This document shows, piece by piece, positions 15,830 to 24,095 of a stretch of 64,000 nt of DNA. This DNA comes from Myxococcus dinghuensis (lineage in GTDB: Bacteria; Myxococcota; Myxococcia; Myxococcales; Myxococcaceae). The position numbers were made by a program, and so were the translations under genes. The stretch is from contig NZ_JAKCFB010000036.1 in assembly GCF_024198235.1 (NCBI RefSeq), positions 1 through 64,000 of the forward strand. The letters are read 5' to 3'. Within the stretch, counting starts at the first letter, position 1. Every line of letters begins with the position of its first letter. The notes under the pieces were generated by a model. The model searched no databases. It had not been told where the DNA came from and saw nothing but the letters and a program-made list of their open reading frames with translations.

Positions 15830-18769
15830 TCACATCCCCCGGGGCGAGGAAAGGTCGTCTTCGGTGGGGGGCAGCGGTTCCTCCAGCAGCGCGAGCAGCG
15901 CGTCCCGAGGCCCTCCGGGCGCCCGGCGCACCAGGGCGTCGAGCCGCCGCGTCCGGTCACGCACGCGCTCGCCATGGGCCCGCATGGCGGGCAGGGCGTC
16001 GGGCTCCATCCACGGACGGGACAGGACTTCCAGGTTGTGCCGCAGTTCGCGCGCGTTGCGAGGCGCGGTGAGGGTGGCGCTGACGCCCGGTTGGGAGAGG
16101 GAGTAGCGGTAGCAGTCCACCGCGGTGGGGAGGGGCTGCTCCGGCGCCATGCCCGGGACGGGCTGGAGCAGGCGGCCGTAGCAGGTGGCGGTGAAGGTGA
16201 GCAGGCCCGTCCCCCGTCGCAGGGCGTCGGGGAAGAGGGCGCCCTCCGCGCCGGGATGCGCGGCGCTGTGGCGGGTCATCACCACGGGCCAGGGGTGCCG
16301 CGCGAGCGCGTCGCGCGCCAGGTCGCGCAGGTGCGTGGAGAAGCCGAAGGCGCGGACCTTGCCTTCCGCGCGCAGGCGCTCGAGCGCGGTGAAGTCCTCG
16401 TCGGAGAGGCGCTCGGGGGCGCGGACCCAGAAGAGGAGGAAGACGTCGAGCCAGGAGGTGCGCAGCCGGCGCAGCGCGGACTCCACGTCGCGACGCAGGG
16501 CCGCCGCGCCCGCGTGGTACGAGCCGGCCACCACCACGTTCTGGTCGCGCGGGCCGCGTCCACCCTGGAGGAAGCGCGTCAGCGTCTCGTAGCGCGGCTC
16601 CCAGAAGTAGGTGCGCAGGCCCGCGTCGTGGGCCTCGAAGAAGGCATCTCTCGTGGCGAGGTGCGCGCCGGAGAGCACGAGCGGGGACACCTGGATGCCG
16701 GTGCTCCCCAGGGGGCGGGACACGTCGCGGAGCGGGGCCTGGCGACGCGGCGTCGTCGCGGGGGCCGTGCGCGGGGCGGCCCGGGGACGCCGCCGGGCGA
16801 GGTCGGGCCTGGGTTCGAGGAACGCGGCGGGGAAGACGAGGAGCTGGGTCTCCAGGTGGGCGACGACGCGGGGTGGCTCGGTGCCCGCGTCGAGCGCGGC
16901 GCGGAGCGCCTCGAAGGCCGGGAGGTCGGCCTGTCGCAGGCGCCACGTCCACGCGGCGAGGCGCACGTCTTCGTCGACGTGGGGGGCGTCGCCTCGGAGC
17001 AGGGACTCCAACAGCGGGTCGAGCGCCTCGCACGCCTCGAGGGACGCGGCCACGGCGGCGCGGACCATGGGGACGGCGTCGCGCGACAGGCGCAGGAGCG
17101 TGTGGAGCGCGGCTGTGCCGTCCTCGGGGAGGAGGTGCTCCGCCGCGCGGGCGCGCATCCACGGGTCGGGGGCGTGGGCGCACGCCAGGAAGACGGAGAG
17201 CTGGGACTCCGAGGCGTCCGGGCCGTTGGAGCGCGCATGCGCGAGCACGCGCTCCAGGGCGATGCGGCGCAGGGTCGGGTCGGGGTCCTCCGTGCACGCG
17301 TGTCGCGCGGTGGTCGGGTCGAGGACGGCCGCGCGCAGCCAGGGGTCGTCTTGTGAGGCCGCGTGTTCGCGCTCCGTGTCGCTGAGCAGGTCGAGCGCCG
17401 CGAGGACCTCGAGCGCGGTGGCCTGGACGGGGACGTCTTCGTCTCGCAGCGCGCGGAGCAGCGTGTCGGAGTCCTGGAGGAGCGCGGCGGCGGAGGTGAC
17501 GGCGCGGCGCTCGCGGGGCGTGGTGGCGCGTGGCGCGAAGGCGAGGAGCGCGGCGGCGTAGTCCCTCGCGGCGGCGGAGGACGGGGGGCGCCGCTCCCAG
17601 GCGGCGATGACCTCCTCGCGGACCGTCTCGTCCACGTCGTCGAGCGCGCCGAGCACGGTGCTCCGGCTGGCCGGGTCGTGGACGAGCGCGGAGAGGGCCG
17701 CGCGGCGGACGGCGGGCTCGGGGTGGGTGGCGAGGGTTCGGACGCGCGCGAGGAGGGGCTCGTCGCCCTTCTTCACCGCGACGCGCGCGGCCCAGGACAC
17801 GACGCCGGGGCGGGGTGGGGACGCGAGGATGCGCGTCGCGAGGTCCACGTCGCCCACGTCGACGCGCTCCAGCAGCGCGCGGGCCTCGTCTTGGGCATGC
17901 GGGACGCGGGGCTCGTCCAGCCAGCGCAGCGCGAGCAGGAGGGTGTCCGGGTCGTCGCGCTCGCGCAGGCGACGTCGCGCGAGGTGGCGCAGGGGTTCGT
18001 GCGGGTCGCCGAGCCACTCCACCAGGTCGCGAGGCGGGACCTCGCTGGCGGCCATGGCCTCCAGGCGCGCCGTCGTCACCGCCGGGTCCTCGCTGCCGAG
18101 CCCGCCGAGGGACGGTGAGAGGTCCACGCCCGAACCGGGGATGGCCCCGTGTTCCCCCTGTGCCGTGGCGCCCGCGCCGTCGTATCCCCGCGTCTCCTTC
18201 CAGGTGACCTCCAGCCACGCCACCGCGGGACGCACGGGCCCTCGTGCATGTCTCGGCTCCGCTGCCTCCCTCCGGACCTCGCCCTGGAGCGCGGCATCCT
18301 CCGCGCCCAGCAGCGCGAGGGCCTGCACCGCCGCGTGCCGGACCCGCCAGAACGGGTCCTCCAACGCGCGCATCAGCAACCCCAAGGCGTCCGCGCCGGC
18401 AAGGGTCGCGGAGGCCCGGACCGCCGCGCGGCGCACCCACCACACGGCCTCGTCGCGCACCGCCCGTGCGGCATGGGGCAGCACTTCACGCGCGCCCAGT
18501 CGCGCCAACGCGCGCCACACCCTGTCCCGTACGAGCGGCATCGGGTCCGCGAGCGCGTCGATCAGCCCCGGGATGAAGCGCGTGTCCCGAGCCGCGCCCA
18601 GTTGCCGCGCGGCGGTGGCGCGCACCTCCGCGTCCTCGTCCGACAGCAGCGCCTGCCGCAGGGCATACCGACCCGACAGGAGGGAGGCGTCGACCCGTGC
18701 CGCCGCCTCGCGACGTACCGCCACGTCCTCGTCGAGCAGGCGCACCGTGGCCAGGTCCAGAGCAGGCAT
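15830..18769 (-). CDS. HEAT-repeat protein fused to degenerate aldo-keto reductase domain
   Basis: 979 residues, cytoplasmic. Residues ~1-640 are HEAT/PBS-type repeats of ~30 residues (VRREAAARVDASLL, VRATAARQLG, VRRAAVRASATLAG), predicting a long alpha-solenoid. A Pro/Arg-rich linker (~650-680) leads to an aldo-keto reductase-like domain opening RPLGSTGIQVSPLVLSG. The catalytic tetrad appears lost: the usual D-T-A-x-x-Y block reads FWEPRY, the Lys strand reads NVVVAGSYH, and the usual L-D-x-x-x-x-H block reads LDVFLLFWVR. So it is probably a non-catalytic, perhaps nucleotide-binding, fold. It is the first gene of a minus-strand set with the retron-like element. Divergent from an unknown gene 35 bases away. 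Confidence 0.82.
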   Translation of the reverse strand: MPALDLATVRLLDEDVAVRREAAARVDASLLSGRYALRQALLSDEDAEVRATAARQLGAARDTRFIPGLIDALADPMPLVRDRVWRALARLGAREVLPHAARAVRDEAVWWVRRAAVRASATLAGADALGLLMRALEDPFWRVRHAAVQALALLGAEDAALQGEVRREAAEPRHARGPVRPAVAWLEVTWKETRGYDGAGATAQGEHGAIPGSGVDLSPSLGGLGSEDPAVTTARLEAMAASEVPPRDLVEWLGDPHEPLRHLARRRLRERDDPDTLLLALRWLDEPRVPHAQDEARALLERVDVGDVDLATRILASPPRPGVVSWAARVAVKKGDEPLLARVRTLATHPEPAVRRAALSALVHDPASRSTVLGALDDVDETVREEVIAAWERRPPSSAAARDYAAALLAFAPRATTPRERRAVTSAAALLQDSDTLLRALRDEDVPVQATALEVLAALDLLSDTEREHAASQDDPWLRAAVLDPTTARHACTEDPDPTLRRIALERVLAHARSNGPDASESQLSVFLACAHAPDPWMRARAAEHLLPEDGTAALHTLLRLSRDAVPMVRAAVAASLEACEALDPLLESLLRGDAPHVDEDVRLAAWTWRLRQADLPAFEALRAALDAGTEPPRVVAHLETQLLVFPAAFLEPRPDLARRRPRAAPRTAPATTPRRQAPLRDVSRPLGSTGIQVSPLVLSGAHLATRDAFFEAHDAGLRTYFWEPRYETLTRFLQGGRGPRDQNVVVAGSYHAGAAALRRDVESALRRLRTSWLDVFLLFWVRAPERLSDEDFTALERLRAEGKVRAFGFSTHLRDLARDALARHPWPVVMTRHSAAHPGAEGALFPDALRRGTGLLTFTATCYGRLLQPVPGMAPEQPLPTAVDCYRYSLSQPGVSATLTAPRNARELRHNLEVLSRPWMEPDALPAMRAHGERVRDRTRRLDALVRRAPGGPRDALLALLEEPLPPTEDDLSSPRGM

Positions 18770-18804
18770 CGGCCGCGACTCTAGTCCGCTGCTACACTGC
18801 GGAC

Positions 18805-19437
18805 ATGCCCGACATGCTGGCCATCATCAGCAAGGCCCTCTTCGAGAAGGAGGCCGCGGGACTCGTCCCCGGCAAGGTGCTGCCGACCGACCGGTACCGC
18901 AGCCAGAGCAAGCACCTGGCCCCGCTGGAGTCCGGCGGGCGGCTGTTCCTCGTCACCGTGCGTCCTCCCGACGAAGCGCTGTGGCTCGTCGCCGTGCTCG
19001 ACGGCCTGTCCCTGGACGACGAGGGCTGGGGCGGGCGCAAGAACCAGGTCCCCATCACCGACGTCACCGCCCTCATCCCCCAACTTCGCTTCGAGTCGGG
19101 CAAGGGCATCCAGGCGGCCAAGGGCGCGCTGGGCATGTCGCTCCAGACGCCGCGCACCCTCACGGCCGCGGACGCCACGCTGCTCCTGGGCACCACCGCC
19201 TGGGCGCCTCCCAACATCACCGCGCACCAGGCGCAGTCCCCGCTCCCCTGCCTGTGCAAGCAGTGCCTCTCGAAGAGCGCGGAGCACGCGGAGGCCCGGG
19301 GCGTGCGCTTCACCCGCGCGCACGTGGAGAGCGGCGGCAAGCGGCTCCACTACTGGCTGCCGGAGTCGCTGACGAAGGACGCGAGGGAGATCGCCAAGGC
19401 CGTGCAGACGGCCATGCAGGGACGGCGGAGCGCGTGA
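18805..19437 (+). CDS. conserved-looking protein of unknown function
   Basis: 210 residues, no signal peptide or membrane segment. Alternating strands and helices suggest a compact cytosolic protein. A short Cys cluster, CLCKQC, lies near residue 150 and could bind metal; no family is recognised. The start is ATG at 18805. Only 35 bases separate it from the divergent HEAT-fusion gene and there is no clear Shine-Dalgarno, so its transcript may be leaderless or nearly so. It could be functionally linked to the divergent unit, but nothing in the sequence proves this. Confidence 0.7.
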   Translation: MPDMLAIISKALFEKEAAGLVPGKVLPTDRYRSQSKHLAPLESGGRLFLVTVRPPDEALWLVAVLDGLSLDDEGWGGRKNQVPITDVTALIPQLRFESGKGIQAAKGALGMSLQTPRTLTAADATLLLGTTAWAPPNITAHQAQSPLPCLCKQCLSKSAEHAEARGVRFTRAHVESGGKRLHYWLPESLTKDAREIAKAVQTAMQGRRSA

Positions 19438-19452
19438 GCCGCGCCGGGGGGG

Positions 19453-20058
19453 CTACGCCTTGTCCGGCGTGGCCAGCTCCGAGCCGATCTGCTGCCACTC
19501 CTGGGCATAGGCGCCGCGCGTGAAGGCCCGCAGGTCCTCGCTCGTCACGGCGCCTCGGGCCAGGGCGGTGTCGAGCGCGCGCACGACCGCGGTGCGGTGC
19601 GGCTGCTCGACGTAGGGGTTGCCGTCGCGGAAGACCTCGCCGAAGAGCGACTCCAGCCGGCCGTCCTGCTTCAGGCGCTCGATGATGCGCGCCTGCGAGA
19701 CGGGCTCGTCCGCGTGCGCGTGGAGCATCGCCGAGGCGAGGCCGCCCTGCGCGTCGGCGTCCTGGAACTCGGAGAGCAGCTCCAGCTCCGCGTCCGCGCC
19801 CGCGATGGCCGAGGCGTCCGCGGCGGAGGGCGTGGGCACGGCGGCCACGGCGGGCAGGCCGCGCGGGGTGGGCCGGCGCCCGGTCTCGAAGTCGCTGCGC
19901 CCCTGGAACGGCTGCACCGCGCGGTGGACCGGCCGGTCCTTCGCCGCCGGCGCGGTGCCCTTCGACGCGGAGGCGGAGTCCGGCCGCTCCGTGCTGGAGC
20001 GCTCCGCGACGGAGCCCTTCGGCGAGGACGAACGGTTTCCACCATCAATGCGCGACAT
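19453..20058 (-). CDS. hypothetical protein, disordered N-terminus
   Basis: 201 residues. The first ~95 residues are low complexity (Ser, Ala, Pro, Arg) and probably disordered; the last ~100 are helical (SQARIIERLKQDGRLESLFG and TSEDLRAFTRG). No signal peptide and no recognised domain. The start at 20058 is the first Met after the frame of the upstream gene ends. It converges with the unknown gene at 18805, with 15 bases between the stops. This resembles the many small lineage-specific myxobacterial proteins; no function is proposed. Confidence 0.6.
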   Translation of the reverse strand: MSRIDGGNRSSSPKGSVAERSSTERPDSASASKGTAPAAKDRPVHRAVQPFQGRSDFETGRRPTPRGLPAVAAVPTPSAADASAIAGADAELELLSEFQDADAQGGLASAMLHAHADEPVSQARIIERLKQDGRLESLFGEVFRDGNPYVEQPHRTAVVRALDTALARGAVTSEDLRAFTRGAYAQEWQQIGSELATPDKA

Positions 20059-20222
20059 GAGCGCTCCAGGAAATCCAGGACGGAGCGAGGACAGGGCTCC
20101 GGCAATTCCCAAGGGGGTTATCGGACGCACACGCCGCCAGTTGCGTCCACGACAAAGGTGGGGCGCCCGCCTCCCGCGCGCACGCCTGATGCCCACTAGA
20201 AGACACTCCAGAAGCGTAAGGA

Positions 20223-21287
20223 CTATCGGCGTTTGGACGGAGGGGTGGGGGGGAACGTGCGCTCCAGCCCCCTCACCAGGTCGTCCCGCCACGCCGGATA
20301 GTTGTGTCCGCCGCTGTACTCCCGGTACTCGACCCGGTGCCCGGCCGCCGTGAGCACGGGGACCAGCCGCTGGTTGCCCTCCAGCAGGCTCTCGAAGCGG
20401 CCGCAATCCATCCACACCTCCAGCGGTCGCCGGGGCACCTGCCGCGCCAGGTCGAACACCACGAACTCGTGGTTCTCCACCACGAAGGCCCCGGACTGCG
20501 ACAGCACCCGCCCGAAGACCTCCGGCGCGCGCAGGCCGGTGAACAGCGCCATCAATCCCCCCAGCGACGCCCCCAGCACCCCGTGCGCTCCCGGGACGTG
20601 TCGTTCGTCCACCAACGAGAGCTGCGCGTGGGCGAGCGGCAGCACCTTCCAGAGGAGGAGGGCGACGGTGTACTCGCTGCAGGCGTACTCGACGCCGCGC
20701 GTCTTGCCGCCGTTGGAGACCAGGGCGAGGGCCACCGGGGCCATGCGGCCATCCGCGACGAGGGTGTCCACCAGCTCCGGCAGCCGCACGCGGCGCAGGT
20801 AGTCGTCGCCGTCGAACACCACGAGCAGGGGCACGGGTCCGCGGACGGAAGGCGCGTACAGGTGCACGGTGCGCTGGCCGTCCAGGCCCACGTCGGCCAT
20901 GTCCACGCGGTGGCGGGTGACGCGGCCCCGGGGGATGCCGCGCGGGCGGCGGGCCGGCAGGGAGGGGCCGCCCTCGGGCATGTAGAAGGTGTGGTTCACG
21001 TCGCCGAAGCCGTTGTCGGAGACGTGGCGGTTGAACGGGTCCGGCAGCCGGCGGCCCCGCGCGTCGAAGAGGGCGTATTCGACGTAGGCGTCGCGGGGCA
21101 GCGACACCGCCGCGCTCCACACGCCGGCGGCCACGCGGCGGAAGGGCAGGGGCTTGCCCTTCCAGTCCTGGAAGTCACCCTGCAGGAAGACGGGGCCCTT
21201 GCCGCGCCACACGAAGGTGGCCGTCTCTCCGTCGACGAAGGGGGTTCCCTCGGCGCGCGCCCGCGCCAGCAGTGTCTTGGCATCCAT
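20223..21287 (-). CDS. enterochelin-esterase-like alpha/beta hydrolase
   Basis: 354 residues. An N-terminal Ig-like E-set/CBM48-type domain (about 20-95, VFLQGDFQDWKGKPLPF) precedes an esterase D/Fes-type hydrolase domain. The nucleophile elbow is GASLGG, the acid is probably in MDCGRFE and the catalytic His in GGHNYPAWR. Family members cleave ester bonds of siderophores or small carbohydrate esters. No signal peptide is visible, so it is probably cytoplasmic, and the substrate is unknown. It is monocistronic as far as I can see: 164 bases separate it from the next gene downstream and 118 from the one upstream. Confidence 0.85.
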   Translation of the reverse strand: MDAKTLLARARAEGTPFVDGETATFVWRGKGPVFLQGDFQDWKGKPLPFRRVAAGVWSAAVSLPRDAYVEYALFDARGRRLPDPFNRHVSDNGFGDVNHTFYMPEGGPSLPARRPRGIPRGRVTRHRVDMADVGLDGQRTVHLYAPSVRGPVPLLVVFDGDDYLRRVRLPELVDTLVADGRMAPVALALVSNGGKTRGVEYACSEYTVALLLWKVLPLAHAQLSLVDERHVPGAHGVLGASLGGLMALFTGLRAPEVFGRVLSQSGAFVVENHEFVVFDLARQVPRRPLEVWMDCGRFESLLEGNQRLVPVLTAAGHRVEYREYSGGHNYPAWRDDLVRGLERTFPPTPPSKRR

Positions 21288-21405
21288 CTCGCGTTCGCGG
21301 CCTCGTGGAGGAAGGGGGCTTCCTTCTATCGCGAGACGGCCACGCGGGGGCGGGCTTCCGCTCTACGGCGGGGGACGATTGTCCACACCCGGGAGCGGGG
21401 TGTGC

Positions 21406-22314
21406 CTAGGGCGAGAGCAGGTCCTTCAGCGCGGGCTCCAGCTCCGGGTGCAGGAAGGGGAAGCCCGCGTCGAGCGCGCGGCGGGGCAGCACGCGCTGTC
21501 CATCCAGGACGACCTGGGCCATCTCGCCCATGGCGGCCTTGAGCACGAAGGCGGGGACGTGGACCACGGAGGGCCGGCCCAGCGCGTGGCCCAGGGCGTG
21601 CGCGAAGGCCGCGTTCGTCACCGGCTGGGGCGCGGTGGCGTTCACCGGCCCTTCCAACTGGGGATGCTCCAGGACGAACAGCAGCAGCGCCACCGCGTCC
21701 GCGCGGTGGATCCAACTGATGTACTGCCTGCCGCTGCCCATGGGGCCCCCGGCGCCCACGCGGAAGGGCGTCAGCATGCGGTGCATCGCGCCGCCCTCCG
21801 GGTGCAGCACCACGCCCATGCGCGCCATGGACACGCGGATGCGCGCCTCGCGCGCGCCCAGCGCCTGGGCCTCCCACGCGCGGCACACCCGGGCGAGGAA
21901 GTCGTCCCCCGGTGCGCTCTCCTCCGTCAGGGGCTCCGCGCCCCGGGTGCCCCCGTAGTAGCCCACCGCCGACGCCGCGATGAGGCGCCGCACCGTCCCC
22001 GCGCCCTTCATCGCCTCCACCAGCACCTGCGTCCCCACCACGCGGCTGTCGTGGATGCGCTGCTTGGCGTCCCGCGTCCAGCGCTGCCCCACCGGCTCGC
22101 CCGCCAGGTGCACCACGGCCTCCGCCTCCGCCAGCGCGTCCGGGGCCAGGGCCGTCTGTCCGTCGAAGTACGAACCCGACACCCCCGCCGGCAGCCGCCC
22201 CAGCGCCTGGGGGACGTCCCGCGACAGCACGTGCACCGCGTGCCCCCGACTCAACAAACCTTGTACAAGGTCCCGGCCGAGGAACCCCGTGGCCCCGGTG
22301 ACGGCCACCTTCAT
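21406..22314 (-). CDS. TIGR01777 family NAD-dependent epimerase
   Basis: 302 residues, extended short-chain dehydrogenase of the YfcH/SulA-like family. The N-terminal Rossmann motif is GATGFLGRDL, followed by VVHLAGEPVGQRW, typical of TIGR01777. The C-terminal DUF1731-type segment (VPAFVLKAAMGEM ... LLDAGF-like) is present. The reaction is uncharacterised in the family. The ATG overlaps the upstream redoxin stop (ATGA), so the two are coupled. Codons about 14-22 are oddly AT-rich for this gene (CTT GTA CAA GGT TTG TTG AGT) and carry a 12-bp palindrome shared with the carotenoid promoter region, described separately. Confidence 0.87.
   Translation of the reverse strand: MKVAVTGATGFLGRDLVQGLLSRGHAVHVLSRDVPQALGRLPAGVSGSYFDGQTALAPDALAEAEAVVHLAGEPVGQRWTRDAKQRIHDSRVVGTQVLVEAMKGAGTVRRLIAASAVGYYGGTRGAEPLTEESAPGDDFLARVCRAWEAQALGAREARIRVSMARMGVVLHPEGGAMHRMLTPFRVGAGGPMGSGRQYISWIHRADAVALLLFVLEHPQLEGPVNATAPQPVTNAAFAHALGHALGRPSVVHVPAFVLKAAMGEMAQVVLDGQRVLPRRALDAGFPFLHPELEPALKDLLSP
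22254..22270. promoter_or_regulatory. intragenic copy of the carotenoid-operator motif
   Basis: ACAAACCTTGTACA (22254-22267) is identical to 22921-22934, just upstream of the crt promoter, and here extends into a perfect 12-bp palindrome, CCTTGTACAAGG. TGTACA cores are characteristic of CarH-family operators. It lies inside the epimerase coding sequence, 45-60 bases after its start codon, where the codons are unusually AT-rich. A binding site for CarA or CarH is a plausible inference. Confidence 0.5.
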
Positions 22315-22892
22315 CGCGCGCCCTCCTGGGGCGCTCCCGGTGCGGGCTCGACGGGTGTCCGCAAGTCCACACCCACCAGCTGGCTGAGCGCGGCGAAGAA
22401 GGCGGTCTGCTCCTCCGGCTTCATCCGCCCGGAGTGCCGGTAGACGACCGCCCCGCCCGCGTCGAGCAGCAGCACGTTCGACGTCTTCGTGGGCAGCTCC
22501 CAGGGGGGCTCGCCCAGCGTCCCCTTCAGGTCCACGAGGATGGGCACGCCCACCTTCTTCTCCTCGTCCCGGACGTAGGAGAGGGCGATCTGCCGTGCGG
22601 GGAAGAAGTCGAACTTCTGCAGGTTCGCCACCGCCACGACGAAGGCGGAGCCCAGGAGGTTGCGCTCCTTGCCCCGGGCGAACAGGTCCTCCTTCAGCCC
22701 CGCGTTCAACGTCGTCGAGTCCTTGTCCTCGTAGAACAGGATGACGGGCTTGCCCCGCCAGCGAGACAATCGCACCTCGTCCCCGGTGGAGGTGCGCAGC
22801 GTCGCGTCCATCGGCCCCTGGTGGGGCGCCGAGGCGAAGGTGCTCCCGGCGACCAGGGAGAGGGACAGCGCCTGTTTGATCCACGTCCTCAT
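22311..22892 (-). CDS. exported YtfJ-like thioredoxin-fold protein
   Basis: 193 residues. A signal peptide (MRTWIKQALSLSLVAGSTFA) is followed by a redoxin-like domain: SRWRGKPVILFYEDKDST, then VPILVDLKGTLGEPPWELPTKTSNVLLLDAGG. The peroxiredoxin/thioredoxin Cys is absent from the expected loop (YEDKDST), as in YtfJ-type periplasmic proteins, so a classical redox role is unlikely. The start at 22892 is chosen for the AGGAGG 6 bases upstream and because the signal peptide begins there; a start at 22946 would add 18 residues. It is divergent from crtE and shares the 116-bp region with the putative CarA/CarH operator, so it could also respond to light. Confidence 0.75.
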   Translation of the reverse strand: MRTWIKQALSLSLVAGSTFASAPHQGPMDATLRTSTGDEVRLSRWRGKPVILFYEDKDSTTLNAGLKEDLFARGKERNLLGSAFVVAVANLQKFDFFPARQIALSYVRDEEKKVGVPILVDLKGTLGEPPWELPTKTSNVLLLDAGGAVVYRHSGRMKPEEQTAFFAALSQLVGVDLRTPVEPAPGAPQEGAR

Positions 22893-22917
22893 CGCGTCCT
22901 CCTCAAAAGACCAGCTC

Positions 22918-22970
22918 CCGACAAACCTTGTACATAGCCTTGACAAGCCCTGGACGCAAACGCTAGCTCT
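22918..22970 (+). promoter_or_regulatory. putative light-regulated carB-type promoter and operator
   Basis: A good -35, TTGACA (22940-22945), sits 17 bases before a poor -10, CTAGCT (22963-22968). Two related words precede and overlap the -35: CCTTGTACA (22926-22934) and CCTTGACAA (22938-22946). In Myxococcus xanthus the carB operon promoter is repressed by CarA and CarH binding next to and over the -35, so this arrangement fits. The assignment to these regulators is by homology of the whole locus, and the -10 is uncertain. Confidence 0.6.
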
Positions 22971-23008
22971 AGGGGAGTGAAGGCTTGCTGATGGTGGAGG
23001 ATTCGCGC

Positions 23009-24094
23009 ATGGCGCTCCCGCTTCCCGCAGTGCCGCCCCTGTCGGGTGCGCTTCCGTTGGAGCAGGCCTGGCTGAAGCTGGTCCAGACGGAGGTGGAGTC
23101 CTCGTTGCAGGAGCTGTTCGAGCTGCCGGACGAGGCGGGCCTCGACCCGCATTGGGCGCGGGCGGTGGAGCAGGCGCGCGCGTACGCGCTGCGGCCGGCG
23201 AAGCGGGTGCGGCCCGCGCTGGTCATGGCGGGGCACTGCCTGGCCCGGGGCACGCCGGTGGTGCCGTCGGAGCTGTGGCGGTTCGCGGCGGGGCTGGAGC
23301 TGCTGCACACCTTCCTGCTCATCCACGACGACGTGGCGGACCAGGCGGGCCTGCGGCGGGGGGGCGCGTCGCTGCACCGTCTGCTGGCCCCGGGACGCAC
23401 GGGGGAGGACCTGGCGGTGGTGATGGGCGACCACCTCTTCGCCCGCGCGCTGGAGGCGATGTTGGAGTCGGGCCTGCCGGGGGTGGCGCGGGTGGTGCGC
23501 TACTACCTGGCCATCTGCCGCCACACCGCGGCCGGGCAATACCTCGACCTGTCGCTGGGGCAGGCGCCGCTGGCGGAGGTGTCGTTGTTCCAGGCGCTGC
23601 GCGTGGCCTCCCTCAAGACGGCGCGCTACGGCTTCTGCGCTCCGCTCGTGTGTGGCGCCATGCTGGGCGGGGGCGGCGACGCGCTCCGGCAGGCGCTGGA
23701 GCGCGTGGGCCGCCACGTGGGCATGGCCTACCAGCTGCGCGACGACCTCATCGGCCTGTTCGGCGACGCGGCGGTCGCGGGCAAGGCGGTGGACGGGGAC
23801 TTCCTGCAGGGCAAGCGCACCTTCCCGGTGCTGGCCGCGTTCGCGCGCGCCTCGTCCCGGGGCCGCGCGGAGCTGGAGGCCCTGTGGGCCCTGCCCACGG
23901 CGGAGAAGGACGCGCAGGCGCTGGCCCGGGCCCGCGTGCTGGTGGAGGAGTTCGGCGGGCGCGCCGCGTGTGAGCGCATGGTGGAGCGGGCCTCGCGCAC
24001 CGCGCGCCGCGCGCTCCAGTCGCTGCCCAATCCCAACGGCGTCCGGGACTTGTTGGATGCCCTCATCGTGCGCCTCGCGCACCGGGCGGCGTGA
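23009..24094 (+). CDS. crtE: geranylgeranyl diphosphate synthase
   Basis: 361 residues. Condenses isoprenyl units to geranylgeranyl diphosphate, the C20 precursor of phytoene. The first aspartate-rich motif is LLIHDDVAD (DDxxD type) and the second is YQLRDDLIGLFGD, both binding Mg-diphosphate. The start at ATG 23009 has GGAGG (22996-23000) at 8-base spacing; ATG 22991 and TTG 22985 are in frame but have worse spacing. It is the first gene of the carotenoid operon and lies directly after the putative light-regulated promoter; a start 34 bases after a TSS near 22975 fits. The stop is 1 base before the crtI start codon. Confidence 0.93.
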   Translation: MALPLPAVPPLSGALPLEQAWLKLVQTEVESSLQELFELPDEAGLDPHWARAVEQARAYALRPAKRVRPALVMAGHCLARGTPVVPSELWRFAAGLELLHTFLLIHDDVADQAGLRRGGASLHRLLAPGRTGEDLAVVMGDHLFARALEAMLESGLPGVARVVRYYLAICRHTAAGQYLDLSLGQAPLAEVSLFQALRVASLKTARYGFCAPLVCGAMLGGGGDALRQALERVGRHVGMAYQLRDDLIGLFGDAAVAGKAVDGDFLQGKRTFPVLAAFARASSRGRAELEALWALPTAEKDAQALARARVLVEEFGGRAACERMVERASRTARRALQSLPNPNGVRDLLDALIVRLAHRAA

Positions 24095-24095
24095 C

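Noticed and set aside
14243..17356. 1037-codon plus-strand open frame opposite the reverse transcriptase and HEAT genes
   Set aside because: It would span two real minus-strand genes and the RNA element and has no recognisable motif.
20059..20222. Gap before the 201-residue hypothetical gene searched for promoters or small ORFs
   Set aside because: No convincing -35/-10 pair, hairpin or coupled ORF was found.
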